Assembly (NCBI GenBank): GCA_032622095.1
Contig: CP136061.1
Coordinates: forward strand, 14,463,287 to 14,527,286
Direction: 5' to 3'
Source: Siphonodentalium dalli
Lineage: Eukaryota > Mollusca > Scaphopoda > Gadilida > Siphonodentaliidae
Length of the DNA stretch: 64,000 bases
Of the stretch, positions 1 through 10,430 are shown one piece after another. Both the position numbers and the translations under genes were made by a program. Position 1 is the first letter of the stretch. Each line of letters starts with the position of its first letter. A model generated the notes under the pieces. It saw nothing but the letters and a program-made list of their open reading frames with translations. It had not been told where the DNA came from and made no database searches.

Positions 1-880
1 TCTAAACACACGCATGTAATGTATATAGACCCAGTACGGGTGATGGTAACCCCTAAACATCTAAGACACACGCATACAATGTATATAGACACAGTACGGG
101 TGATGGTAACCCCTAAACATCTAAGACACACGCATACAATGTATATAGACACAGTACGGGTGATGGTAACCCCTAAACATCTAAGACACACGCATGCAAT
201 GTGTATAGACACAGTACGGGTGATGGTAACCCCTAAACATCTAAGACACACGCATGCAATGTATATAGACACAGTACGGGTGATGGTAACCCCTAAACAT
301 CTAAGACACACGCATGCAATGTATATATACACAGTACGGGTGATGGCAACCCCTAAACATCTAAGACACACGCATGCAATGTATATAGACACAGTACGGG
401 TGATGGTAACCCCTAAACATCTAAGACACACGCATGCAATGTATATAGACACAGTACGGGTGATGGTAACGCCTAAACATATAAGACACACGCATGCAAT
501 GTATATAGACACAGTACGGGTGATAGTAACCCCTAAACATCTAAGACACACGCATACAATGTATATAGACACAGTACGGGTGATGGTAACCCCTAAACAT
601 CTAAGACACACGCATGCAATGTATATAGACACGGGTACGCGTGATGGTAAGTCCTAAACATCTAAGACACACGCATGCAATGTATATAGACACGGGTACG
701 GGTGATGGTAAGCCCTAAATATCTAAACACACGCATGTAATGTATATATATATATATATATATATATAGACAGGGGTATGCGTGATGGTAAGCCCTAAAC
801 ATCTAAGACACACGCATGCAATGTATATAGACACGGGTACACGTGATGGTAAGCCCTAAACATCTAAACACACGCATGTA

Positions 881-917
<37 letters not shown>

Positions 918-2340
918 GGGGTATGCGTGATGGTAAGCCATAAACATCTAAGACACACGCATGCAATGTATATAGACACGGGTACACGTGATGGTAAGCC
1001 CTAAACATATGATACACACGCATGTAATGCATATAGACACAGTACGGGTGATGGTAACCCCTAAACATCTAAGACACACGCATGCAATGTATATAGACAC
1101 AGTACGGGTGATGGTAACCCCTAAACATCTAAGACACACGCATGCAATGTATATAGACACGGGTACGCGTGATGGTAAGTCCTAAACATATAAGACACAC
1201 GCATGCAATGTATATAGACACGGGTACGGGTGATGGTAAGCCATAAACATATAAGACACACGCATGTAATGTATATAGACACAGTACGGGTGATGGTAAC
1301 CCCTAAACATCTAAGACACACGCATGCAATGTATATAGACACGGGTACGCCTGATGGTAAGCCCTAAACATATCAGACACACGCATACAATGTATATAGA
1401 CACGGGTACGGGTGATGATAAGTCCTAAACATATAAGACACTCGCATACAATGTATATAGACACGGGTACGCGTGATGGTAAGCCCTAAACATATAAGAC
1501 AGACGCATACAATGTATATAGACACGGGTACGCGTGATGGTAAGTCCTAAACATCTAAGACACACGCATGCAATGTATATAGACACGGGTACGCGTGATG
1601 GTAAGTCCTAAACATCTAAACACACGCATGTAATATATATATATATATATATATAGTCAGGGGGTATGCGTGATGGTAAGTCCTAAACATCTAAGACGCA
1701 CGCATGTAATGTATATAGACACGGATACGCGTGATGGTAAGCTCATACCATATAAGCCGCACGCATGTAATGTATATAGACACGGGTACGCGTGATGGTA
1801 AGTCCTAAACATCTAAGACACACGCATGCAATGTATATAGACACGGGTACGGGTGATGGTAAGTCCTAAACATATAAGACACACGCATACGATGTATATA
1901 GACACGGGTACGCGTGATGGTAGGCCCTAAACATATAAGACACACGCATGCAATGTATATAGACACGGGTACGCGTGATGGTAAGTCCTAAACATCTAAG
2001 ACACACGCATGCAATGTATATAGACACGGGTACGGGTGATGGTAAGTCCTAAATATCTAAGACACACGCATGTAATGTATACAGACACGGGTACGCGTGA
2101 TGGTAAGCCCTAAACATCTAAACACACGCATGTAATGTATATAGACACAGTATGGTGATGGTAACCCCTAAACATCTAAGACACACGCATGCAATGTATA
2201 TAGACACAGTACGGGTGGTGGTAAGCCCTAAACATATAAGACACACGCATGCAATGTATATAGACACGGGTACGCGTGATGGTAAGCCCTAAACATCTAA
2301 GACACACGCATACAATGAAAATAGACACGGGTACGCGCAT
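1..2340. repeat. ~60-bp minisatellite array, open at left edge
   Basis: About 39 tandem units of ~60-61 bp. Each contains an ACACACGCATGCAATG-type segment, TATAGACAC, a GGGTGATGGTAA segment and CCTAAACATCTAAG. Units in 1-640 are nearly identical and exactly 60 bp, so they stay open in frame (20-residue periodic peptide). From ~640 on, units are mostly a GGGTACGCG subtype of 60-61 bp. Three units carry expanded TA runs near 743-768, 884-914 and 1633-1656. The array begins outside the window. Its open frames are products of periodicity, not genes. Confidence 0.95.
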
Positions 2341-2640
2341 TGTTGGAGTATGCCAAGAGGCCAATTAGTTTAAATAGTTTTTCTATTCCATGAATAATAA
2401 AAACATAGAAATATTACATCATGGATCGGATTCGACATCAAGCATGTAATGGCTAACAGCTGGACATGTTCCAGGAGCAGGGCTGTTAGGTTGGACATTT
2501 GGGGCCAGTTTGAATGTTTGAAATGTCACTGTGATACAAATGAAGTTTCCCTGAGTTTGGAAGTGTGGTTTTCACGGACGAAAGCACATCAAGACATTCT
2601 GGAGAGTCCGCAACACAGTTCTTCTGGCCACTTCTCTGTA
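2341..2640. other. unique sequence, no feature recognised
   Basis: Ordinary-composition stretch after the minisatellite. It contains a 69-codon open frame on the + strand (2449-2658) without recognisable domains or convincing splice sites, and it runs into a retroelement-like tail. I see no supported gene. Confidence 0.4.
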
Positions 2641-2720
2641 TTTTTTAGAATAGAATAGAATAGTTTTATTTGTTTGTCAATCAAGACACCCTGACGGGCA
2701 GTGTAATTATAGGTACAATA
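2641..2720 (-). mobile_element. probable non-LTR retroelement 3' tail
   Basis: On the minus strand the sequence runs TGCCCGTCAGGGTG, then TTGATTGACAAACAAATAA, then a run of TATTC units (2645-2664 on +). A short 3' sequence ending in a simple pentameric tail is typical of LINE or SINE 3' ends. No reverse transcriptase is present here. Only the tail is proposed; the extent to the right is unknown. Confidence 0.35.
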
Positions 2721-4204
2721 TAATAACATAATACAAATGTGGTTGATTTTGTTGATTTGTGTAATAATAATAAAAAATGAGAATAAAATAAAATAAAAAT
2801 AAAAATACCGCCACACATTCAGCTGTCTACGCACATTGACATTGATCTGATATGTTAAACAACTCAGATACCGCATTTTTTGATCGGTCATGTAAATCAC
2901 CGGTCTTATATATCGACATGTCCGTATAACTGAACAGTGATTTCTGTCCCAATACATATGTCGTATTTACGTCTGCTTCCAGCCCTATTTAGCATTGACT
3001 CATTTGTAGGAGCGCTCAGCATATATGTTAACCAAAAGACTAAGAACTTTGTAAGGCCACTCTTCCTACAATGTGATGACGTAAAACTGAAGGGGTCTGT
3101 TCAATTATATCAGCAATCAACCAAATCGGCGCACCAGTGTAAAAGTATAATGCATGATCGATTATCTTAGAAACACAAAACGCGAACTGTATAGAGGATT
3201 TTTAGAACACAAATTCAATAAACAACAACTCCATTATCATGGAAGTAATATGGGAATATATTCTGAACACTGACGAATGATGAACTATACAACAAGTAAT
3301 GCCAGCTTTCAGACATCATTACTGAACAAGTATACATATTATCTGTAAAAAAAATCCAGTAACTTCCCAACCAATATTATACAAAGAACACTAAACCAAT
3401 ATGAATACGTTTTCACTGTTCGTCAGTCTTCACATTATTCAGTGCATATTACCATTTTTGTTTTGTAGATATGGATTTTGTGTTAAAATAAAAAATTATT
3501 TAACAAAACCTCTATAAAGTTAATATTATGTATTCCTGATCCAATATGAATTATACTCATAATGAATGGACTAATCTGCTAAGGGATACCTAGACACATG
3601 TTTAAGTTACCAGATGGTGATGCACACACAATATAACCTCCGTCATGCATTGTGTCGTCTGCCAATTTGTTGATATAGAATGTTCGCTATAAATATCGCA
3701 TTAACATCCGACATCAGGATTAGTCCCGACATAAACCGCTGTCGCCGAGAAAACACAAGATTTTATGACAGCCTTTTTATTGGCTTTTCATGTACTATTG
3801 TGGTAGTTCTGCGCACATCAAACAACTCAGTCGCGGTGATAAACACTGAACACATGTTCACATTATATTTACCCCAATGGACTAGAAACGAGCTACTTGT
3901 AAGCTATAATCAACGTCGGATTTCCTGCATAGAGCTCTCTCCTTGGTTACGTGTCTACCCACATCAATGGTAACATGCGCGTCTAGTCTTGGCGACTTGC
4001 ACGGTGTTCGGTTGTGTAATATTGAGGGCGTCACTTCCCCATGTTTGGTACGCGGTATTCAGCCATTTTCAGACTGTACGAGGCATTCATGCATATCCGT
4101 TAACTGGTATTCATGATTCACATCTTAAATGTAACCATGTATTTGGGATTCAACAACAAGGCTGGTACAACATTACACAAATGTTGATCATGTTCCAGCC
4201 CAAG
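2721..4204. other. AT-rich non-coding sequence
   Basis: AT-rich, without tandem repeats, strong inverted repeats or coding features that I can recognise. Short open frames at 2937-3170, 3680-3973 and 3989-4207 show no domain or splice context. Probably intron or intergenic sequence upstream of the first recognised exon. Confidence 0.4.
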
Positions 4205-4449
4205 TGACAATGCTAATGTAATTCAGTCTAAGACCTCTTGGTTTGTGACAATGCTAATGTAATTCAGTCTAAGACCTCTTGGTTTGTTGATGTAATTCAG
4301 TCTAAGACCTCTTGGTTTGTGACAATGCTAATGTAATTCAGTCTAAGACCTCTTGGTTTGTGACAAAGCTAATGTAATTCAGTCTAAGACCTCTTGGTTT
4401 GTTGATGTAATTCAGTCTAAGACCTCTTGGTTTGTTGATGTAATTCAGG
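4205..4449. repeat. short tandem repeat, mixed 33/43-bp units
   Basis: Seven units share the core AATTCAGTCTAAGACCTC followed by TTGGTTTGT. Long units begin with GTGACAATGCTAATG; short units begin with GTTGATG. The alternation of two unit lengths indicates unequal exchange between two variants. Confidence 0.9.
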
Positions 4450-4512
4450 ATTCACGCATCGCTGGTAGCTGAAATTCAGGGTGTATATGGATAGGGAGCG
4501 AATGGAGACGAG

Positions 4513-5192
4513 TGTCACTCCACGCGTCGACCTGAAATGAGAGTGTCCCTCCACAGGTCGACCTGAAATGAGAGTGTCCCTCCACAGGCCGACCGAATTG
4601 AGAGTGTCCCTCCAAATGGCGACCTAAAATGAGAGTGTCCCTCCATAGGTCGACCTGAAATGAGAGTATCCCTCCAAATGTCGACCTGAAATGAGATTGT
4701 CATTCCACATGTCGACCTGAAATAAGAGTGTCCCTCCACAGGTCGACATGAAATGAGAGTGTCATTCCACATGTCGACCTGAAATGAGAGTGTCATTCCA
4801 CATGTCGACCTGAAATAAGAGTGTCCCTCCACAGGTCGACATGAAATGAGATTGTCCCTTCACATGTCGACCTGAATTGAGAGTGTCCCTTCACAGGTCG
4901 ACCTGAAATGAGAGTGTCCCTCCACAGGTCGACCTGAAATGAGAGTATCCCTCAACAGGTCGACCTGAAATGAGATTATCCCTCCACAGTCCCTACACAG
5001 GTCGACCTGAAATGAGAGTATCCCTCCACAGTCCCTACACAGGTCGACCTGAAATGAGATTGTCCCTCCACAGGTCGACCTGAAATGGGAGTGTCCCTTC
5101 ACAGGTCGACCTGAAATGAGAGTATCCCTCCACAGTCCCTACACAGGTCGACCTGAAATGAGAGTGTCCTTCCACGTGTCGACCTGAAATGA
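4513..5192. repeat. 31-bp minisatellite with SalI-type GTCGAC core
   Basis: About 21 copies of a 31-bp unit: GTCGACCTGAAATGAGAG followed by TGTCCCTCCACAG. Variants include CATTCCACAT endings and a composite unit with an added CAGTCCCTACA segment (near 4988, 5030 and 5132). The minus strand reads open in blocks with a 31-residue superperiod, a periodicity effect. Not related by eye to the 31-bp satellite at the right of the window. Confidence 0.93.
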
Positions 5193-5713
5193 CCCAGTTG
5201 TATCCTTTAATGTCGAACTCTTAATCCCGTCGTTTACTGCACTTTTTCCCGATATTGCGTGTTGCATAGTGCTACCGTGATGGGGAATGTTACACGTTAT
5301 TAAGCAATTTGATAGTGGACCAACAACTCCCACCGACCAATGAAGCAGTGAAAGCAGTCATGGGTATAGATCGGTTCGACTAGACACACACGCGAATGGA
5401 GATGGGAATATACCATTAATTCAACCGAAGCAATAGTTAAAAGTGGGCAGTGAATTATATTTGAATATATAGTATGTCTGATAACATCGTTCATAGCAAT
5501 ATCTACAGGAGCGCACTAGTCACACGTCGTGCTTTCTCTGTCATTGGCTTGGTACCAGTATATGTTTTCTATATTTAACGCGAGTCTTTCCCGAAACAAA
5601 TGCAAACTCGACCCTCCCCCAAATTTAAATGTTCTACTCGCCTTGAGAACAATTCACTCACAAAAAACTTATTGATAGAACGGAGGTTTAGAACAGCAGG
5701 CGTTTTTACCCTG
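5193..5713. other. unique sequence, no feature recognised
   Basis: Mixed-composition sequence with only short overlapping open frames on both strands. No repeat or gene signature seen. Confidence 0.4.
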
Positions 5714-5925
5714 GGCCAATGCATTCTCTTATATATGCGAGTCGACCATAGGTCGCCTCGCATATATAAGAGAATGCATTGGCCTAACAATTTTTATCAT
5801 TTTTTTAAAAATAAATGTTTCTTACAATTTTTAGGACATAAAATAAAAAACATCCATTACCCTGCAGGGAGCCCCACACATATATAGAAGCATATAGAAT
5901 AGTGTCGTCTGCTGATGTTCAACAG
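5714..5925. mobile_element. hairpin-ended MITE module (left hairpin plus AT-rich body)
   Basis: 5714-5784 is a near-perfect palindrome: 34-bp arms beginning GGCCAATGCATTCTC, with one mismatch, around an ATA loop. It is followed by an AT-rich body and a segment containing CCCTGCAGGGAGCCCCACAC. The hairpin and body match, in inverted orientation, 30880-31067, which shows that the two are copies of one element. No second hairpin is present on the right side here. Confidence 0.8.
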
Positions 5926-6558
5926 GATGTCAACCAATTAGTACTCTTGTGTTTGATTGACAGATGTTTTCCTTGCGATTGTTGTCCGTGTGCTTTCATA
6001 CATTTGTATTGATAAAAGTACCGGACAACCAAAGCACTCCATTGCGCTAAATAGTTCTATGGTTCTATTGGGACACACTTTCCAAACGTAATGAACTGAA
6101 TTACACAACCGTTGCTATACAATGTGAGTGCTTTATCAGGGCAATATATAACTCTTTAATATTAATATCCACAAAATGTTGGTAAAATATAGCAGATATA
6201 TTAGCGAGTCATCCATTGAGCTATACCATGCATGGTTGGCTGTGTATCACTATGTATTCCACACCCATTGACGTGAGTCCCATGTGTTCAACGGAATTCC
6301 AGCCATTGAATACATATTAGTGTATACCTCTCTTGTGGAATACAAGCCGGAATTATTCTTGTTGACGTTGTCGCCAAGAAAGATGACGTACATTACGTCT
6401 ATCATTCGCTTCCGGTGACCCCCGCCCCATAATTACTGGTTATTTGTCAGACTTAAATCACAATAAATGTAGCTATAATAACAGTGAAGGTGACATTCAT
6501 TTATTGAACTTATCTGACTGAACGGTGTAGAATAAATACAAAACACAACTTGCTTTAT
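5926..6558. other. non-coding sequence, no feature recognised
   Basis: AT-rich sequence without tandem or inverted structure I can support and without plausible coding frames. Lies immediately upstream of a foldback element and of the first recognised exon, so probably intronic. Confidence 0.4.
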
Positions 6559-6668
6559 AATCTCGAATATTTTATCGAACTCGTTGCGGACGGCGCAAAG
6601 TTATATTTCGCTCTCGCGAAATATATCCTTGCGCCATCCGCAACTCATTCGATAAAAGAGTCTCGATT
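6559..6668. mobile_element. foldback element (imperfect palindrome)
   Basis: Arms run AATCTCGAATATTTTATCG-AACTCGTTGCGGA to the left and TCCGCAACTCATTCG-ATAAAAGAG-TCTCGATT to the right, converging on a CG-rich centre (ATTTCGCTCTCGCGAAAT) near 6615. A compact palindrome of ~110 bp in an AT-rich intron fits a foldback-type MITE. No clear target duplication identified. Confidence 0.6.
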
Positions 6669-6824
6669 AAGATGCGCGTTGTGTTCTGTCTATTTATTCA
6701 CGGATTAAACTGTGGCTGAGTATACACATTCACATTTACCACAATCTCACTCTTGGATTTAGAGTATCGGTCTGACATATATAGATGGCTGTCAAATATA
6801 TTTCAATTCCATGTTTCATTGCAG

Positions 6825-6938
6825 GTATCAAGAGAACGTCGCTCAATACCTTACTCTAGTGATTCCAGTGATTCGGAAACAGATCCATGCCCCAACCTCA
6901 TCCGTCGTGGGCGGCGTCTAGCTGTGATTGACACAAAG
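6825..6938 (+). CDS. exon of a RhoGEF-like gene (Ser/Asp-rich segment)
   Basis: 114-bp internal exon, 38 codons, phase 0 at both ends. The acceptor follows a pyrimidine-rich tract ending TTTCATTGCAG; the donor is AAG|GTGAGT. The peptide begins VSRERRSIPYSSDSSDSETD and continues with a Pro/Cys/Asn stretch, an Arg-rich RRGRRLAVID patch and ends DTK. It is acidic, serine-rich and probably disordered, as expected for the N-terminal regulatory part of a PLEKHG-type guanine nucleotide exchange factor. It joins in phase to the exon at 26200. Gene assignment rests on the downstream Dbl-homology exon, not on this peptide. A near-identical copy of this exon lies 258 bp downstream. Earlier exons must lie to the left of the window or be unrecognised. 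Confidence 0.65.
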
Positions 6939-7347
6939 GTGAGTGTAGTAGTTAAGATATGTTAATTACTATCACCTTATACATAGACACACCAGTTTTT
7001 AACATTCATCTTAAAGACGAAAACTAAAAGAACAGAAATGAACATTCAACATCTCAGTCGGGTGGCTATCTTATACCTTTCTTCGCTAAGAGAACGTCGC
7101 TCAATACCTTACTCTAGTGATTCCAGTGATTCGGAAACAGATCCATGCCCCAACCTCATCCGTCGTGGACGGCGTCTAGCTGTGATTGACACAAAGGTGA
7201 GTGTAGTAGTTAAGATATGTTAATTACTATCACCTTATACATAGACACACCAGTTTTTAACATTCATCTTAAAGACGAAAACTAAAAGAACAGAAATGAA
7301 CATTCAACATCTCAGTCGGGTGGCTATCTTATACCTTTCTTCGCTAA
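6830..7347. repeat. 258-bp tandem duplication spanning an exon and its donor
   Basis: Two adjacent copies (6830-7087 and 7088-7345) match almost base for base. Each holds nearly the whole 38-codon exon, its GTGAGT donor and ~145 bp of following intron. The one difference I noticed within the exon is GGG to GGA, a synonymous glycine change. The near identity suggests a recent duplication. Confidence 0.95.
7091..7196 (+). pseudogene. duplicated exon copy without a frame-compatible acceptor
   Basis: Second copy of the 6825-6938 exon. The coding sequence and GTGAGT donor are intact. The duplication starts inside the exon, so the original TTGCAG acceptor was not copied. The AG dinucleotides available next to it (TTCGCTAAG, then AGAG) would start the exon in the wrong phase, and both lead to in-frame stops when joined to a phase-0 donor. 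It is therefore probably skipped or a source of non-productive transcripts rather than a second coding exon. Weak selection or recency could explain the conserved reading frame. Confidence 0.55.
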
Positions 7348-7688
7348 ATGGATTCTCCCATTCAGCTATACAGATACATATTGGAATTGTCTAACATACA
7401 TTTGGAGGAGGTGTCAAGAAAACAATTATCAGAAGACGGTCATACAAAAACCAATACAAGAACAGAGGGATTCATATGCGTTGGTGGACAATGTCGTTAG
7501 CTGAATTTAATATCGGAACATTCCATAAAGGAACCACCCATCAATGAGTATCTAGCACATCAAATATTAAACAATATATACTCAACATATCAATGTTAAC
7601 CTGTCACATACAAGTATAAACATAGTGTTTAGACTACTACTTACCCATCTTTGAATGGGGTACCCCTTACTCAAAGGGTGGATATAAA
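7348..7688. other. intronic sequence, no feature recognised
   Basis: AT-rich sequence between the duplicated exon and an inverted-repeat-bounded region. No coding or repeat signature seen. Confidence 0.4.
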
Positions 7689-7888
7689 GTTCGTTCCACA
7701 CCGGGCGCGAGAGAGCGATTATAACGGCCGTTTTCCAACGTCCGTATCAGTTCAAAGCGCGCGATTTTTGTGTTCACACCGCAAGCGACTGAAACGCTTC
7801 GTCGCGCGCGATAGTCAGGTTATTATTCTGTGTGTACGCTAATTTCAGGGGAGTCAGATGGCTGCATGGGGGATACCCCCACCCCACA

Positions 7889-8663
7889 CACTTATGATTA
7901 ATGTGTAGGGTTTCTACACACAACGTGTAGCCCTGCTACACAACCGTTATTCATTTTTTATCTTAAACATATTTTACACCATAAATGGGTCAATTTATAC
8001 ACATTTATGCACACTGGTGTGCATAAAATCAACACCTATGCCTTACACATTTTGTGTAAATTCTTACACATATATATCGTAGACAAGAATGTAAAGTTCA
8101 GTATTCCGAACTGTGGGTATATAGTATTCATGGCAAATGGAGATTTATATGTTAAAACTTTATTGGCGTACAATGGTACGTAATATTTTGCTCTGTCATG
8201 TGTGAGTTTTCGTTTTAAATGAACAAACCATGGTCGTGGCGTGGTTGCACGTGATTAGTATTAACGTATTACAACAATCATATAAACAAGAGTAAGAGCA
8301 GTATTCTTCATGAAAGTTTTAACAAATATATCCTCATATATCATTAATACAATACTCACAAGTCGGAATTCTGAATTACATTCCTTGTCTACAATGTGTT
8401 TATTCTCGTCACTCAAAATGACATGGGTATTGAGAAAACATATACTCAAACAATATCGCCGTCATGTAGCAGACTATGGATCTGGACGCACGCAATGGGC
8501 ACGATCTACGTTATTACGCAAGAGTGTGTAATACAATGTACACGTTATGTGTAGAACGGCACTTGGTCAATGTATGTGTATGTAAAACTACACATTGCTC
8601 TGTATATTAACCGGGTTTACACATTTGATGTGTAATCGTTTCTACACATTAGTTATAATAGTG
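7889..8663. mobile_element. CACTA-like non-autonomous element with TACACA subterminal repeats
   Basis: The left end reads CACTTATGATTAATGTGTAG and the right end, reverse-complemented, CACTATTATAACTAATGTGTAG. Just inside both ends are repeated short palindromes of the TACACA..TGTGTA kind (left 7903-8075, right 8525-8655). CACTA-type termini with clustered subterminal repeats are characteristic of EnSpm/CACTA elements. The centre has no recognisable transposase. The 3-bp flanks (ACA and CAC) do not give a clean target duplication, so the class is tentative. Confidence 0.45.
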
Positions 8664-8936
8664 CACCCACCCGGTAATACGCGATTATTATTAGTTGATG
8701 AATGCATTGTCTCATGTTTACCACAACGTCTTTTGGAATGAACTAGCCTCGTTATATTCTTTATCATTTCCCCTGATTATACCAAAATATAATTCACCAG
8801 CCAATGGAGCAGATTATACGGTCCATGATTTTAGTTCTTTACAAGGAATAAACTGAATATAGTAATCTAAGGTGGAATTTCAGTCACGAAAAATCACAAA
8901 AATAAATGGTTTAATTATTTGGTCATAGCGTACATA

Positions 8937-9033
8937 TAGTCATACAGACACACATGGCATACATACATGCATACATACAGTCATACAGACACACACAGTC
9001 ATACAGACACACATGTGACATACAGACACGTGT
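8937..9033. repeat. CATACAGACACA-rich simple repeat
   Basis: Degenerate microsatellite of CATACA, CAGACACACA and GTCATACAGACACA units. Lies inside the inverted-repeat-bounded region. Confidence 0.8.
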
Positions 9034-9624
9034 ACATGGCGTTGTACTTCGATTATTAGCCTCTCGCTAAAGTCCTCCATTATCGCGGCGACAAATCAGT
9101 GTGCCGTCATCAAATAGAAAAATTACGGTCGTATAAACACCCTATTTGAGAGCGTCCAATTATCTCGCTGGTTTGCAACAAAGCGAGAATTCGAGGAAGC
9201 ATAAAATCACTGTTATAATCGCCTCGTGGTCAGCAAGTCGGTCGCTTGCGGTGTGAACATAAAACTCGCGCGCTTTGAACTGCTACGGACGTTAGAAAAC
9301 GGCCGTTATAATAGCTCGCGCCCGTTGTGGAACGACCTTAAGACGCAACTAAAAATTCCTTCAGTCATCAGCCGTACGCTTAGTTGCCTATAAACTAATG
9401 ATAGGGGAATTATTTCAACATATCTACCCTCTGTGGTGAATAACATTCAAAACAAAACAGCAGAATGGGGAAAAGCCGAAAACATATATCGCTCAACACA
9501 TGCACGTGTATATATAGGTAACTGGTATAGTGGGCATGCACAAGTGAATATGCAGTCGGTATTAAACAAAGGAAGGGACACTTGATTCGCAGAGCTGCAT
9601 GGGCACGCACGTGCGTTTGATGGG

Positions 9625-9687
9625 GCTCAGGGATCGGTGGTTTCTAGATACATTGGCTCAGGGATCGGTGGTTTCTAGATACATTGG
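9625..9687. repeat. two tandem copies of a ~33-bp unit
   Basis: GGCTCAGGGATCGGTGG followed by TTTCTAGATACATT occurs twice in succession, directly before the nested MITE pair. Confidence 0.9.
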
Positions 9688-9689
9688 CG

Positions 9690-10430
9690 TGACGACTCAG
9701 TTCTGGTTAAAACACAGACTCCACATCTATGCTGCAGTGAGTCTGGGGTAAATGGGGGGATTTCTATTACCACCAGCATAATTACGTCAGTCTCACACAA
9801 TCACACCATCATCGGGAAAGCGATGTATCCTATCAGGCGATTGTTGGAATGCCTTCACACTGGTAGATTCGTCACATTGCTAAATAAATTTGCTTAAACA
9901 GTGTCTGCCATACTGTCACAATGCAGAAATTATTTTAGCCACACAGAGCTAACTCTTGCTGGTGGAAATATATATCCCCCAGTTACACCAGACTCACGTC
10001 AGCATAGCTGTGGAGTCTGTGTTTTAACCCTTTACCCAACAGAACGGCCCTGTGCCAATGCATTATCTTATATATGCGAGTCGACCATATGTCGCCTCGC
10101 ATATATAAGAGAATGCATTGGCTTAACACATATTAAAAATTATAAAATTGTCAAAGAATGTAGAAAAATATTAGAAAAATTGTTTTTAGGCCAATGCATT
10201 CTCTTATATATACGAGGCGACCTATAGTCGACTCGCATATATAAGAGAATGCATTGGCGCAGGGCATAACTGTAACCATCACAATGTGGTCAATGAACCG
10301 GTTCCAATGATATCCATATTTGTATGGTGTTATTGAGACAGACCGAAGTTATTTTAGGCTGTTGAAGCTGTATTTGGGCGTTTTTTGCGGTTTTGTTGGG
10401 TAAAGGGTTAACCAGAACTGTTGACGACTC
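9690..10430. mobile_element. outer MITE with 9-bp target duplication, interrupted by a second MITE
   Basis: TGACGACTC occurs at 9690-9698 and again at 10422-10430. Inside, the left end AGTTCTGGTTAAAACACAG and the sequence to ~9774 are the inverse of 9961-10027 joined to 10412-10421 (GTGGAGTCTGTGTTTTAA ... CCAGAACTGT). A direct repeat of 8-9 bp around terminal inverted repeats fits a hAT- or Mutator-type non-autonomous element. The right arm is split by a TTAA element; the left arm keeps the uninterrupted sequence. Confidence 0.7.
10024..10411. mobile_element. piggyBac-like TTAA MITE carrying two hairpins
   Basis: Bounded by TTAA on both sides, with inverted ends TTAACCCTTTACCCAACA and TGTTGGGTAAAGGGTTAA. 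A TTAA target and CCC-initial ends are the signature of piggyBac-type elements. Inside are two ~69-bp hairpins (10054-10122 and 10190-10258), inverted to each other around an AT-rich core, then a ~150-bp right arm. No transposase. The outer MITE's left arm shows the same site without it. Confidence 0.8.

Larger units (their letters stand above)
7689..9338. mobile_element. inverted-repeat-bounded composite region
   Basis: Left arm 7689-7790 and right arm 9241-9338 are inverted copies. Both contain GTTCCAC-CGGGCGCGAG, ATTATAACGGCCGTTTTC, CAGTTCAAAGCGCGCGA and TTCACACCGCAAGCGAC. The arms are ~100 bp and GC-rich in an AT-rich setting. The interior has no transposase-like frame and holds a second element (7889-8663). 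Probably a non-autonomous DNA transposon interrupted by another; exact ends and target duplication are not determined. Confidence 0.6.

Noticed and set aside
19-657. 212-residue open frame with 20-residue repeats
   Set aside because: Exactly the 60-bp minisatellite read in frame; it breaks as soon as unit length drifts to 61 bp. No splice or promoter context.
2589-2957. 122-residue minus-strand frame
   Set aside because: AT-rich low-complexity stretch (FYFYFILFSFFIII) through a retroelement tail; no domain.
4513-5192. Common origin of the two 31-bp repeats
   Set aside because: Apart from GTCG and AAATGA words, the two units do not align convincingly.
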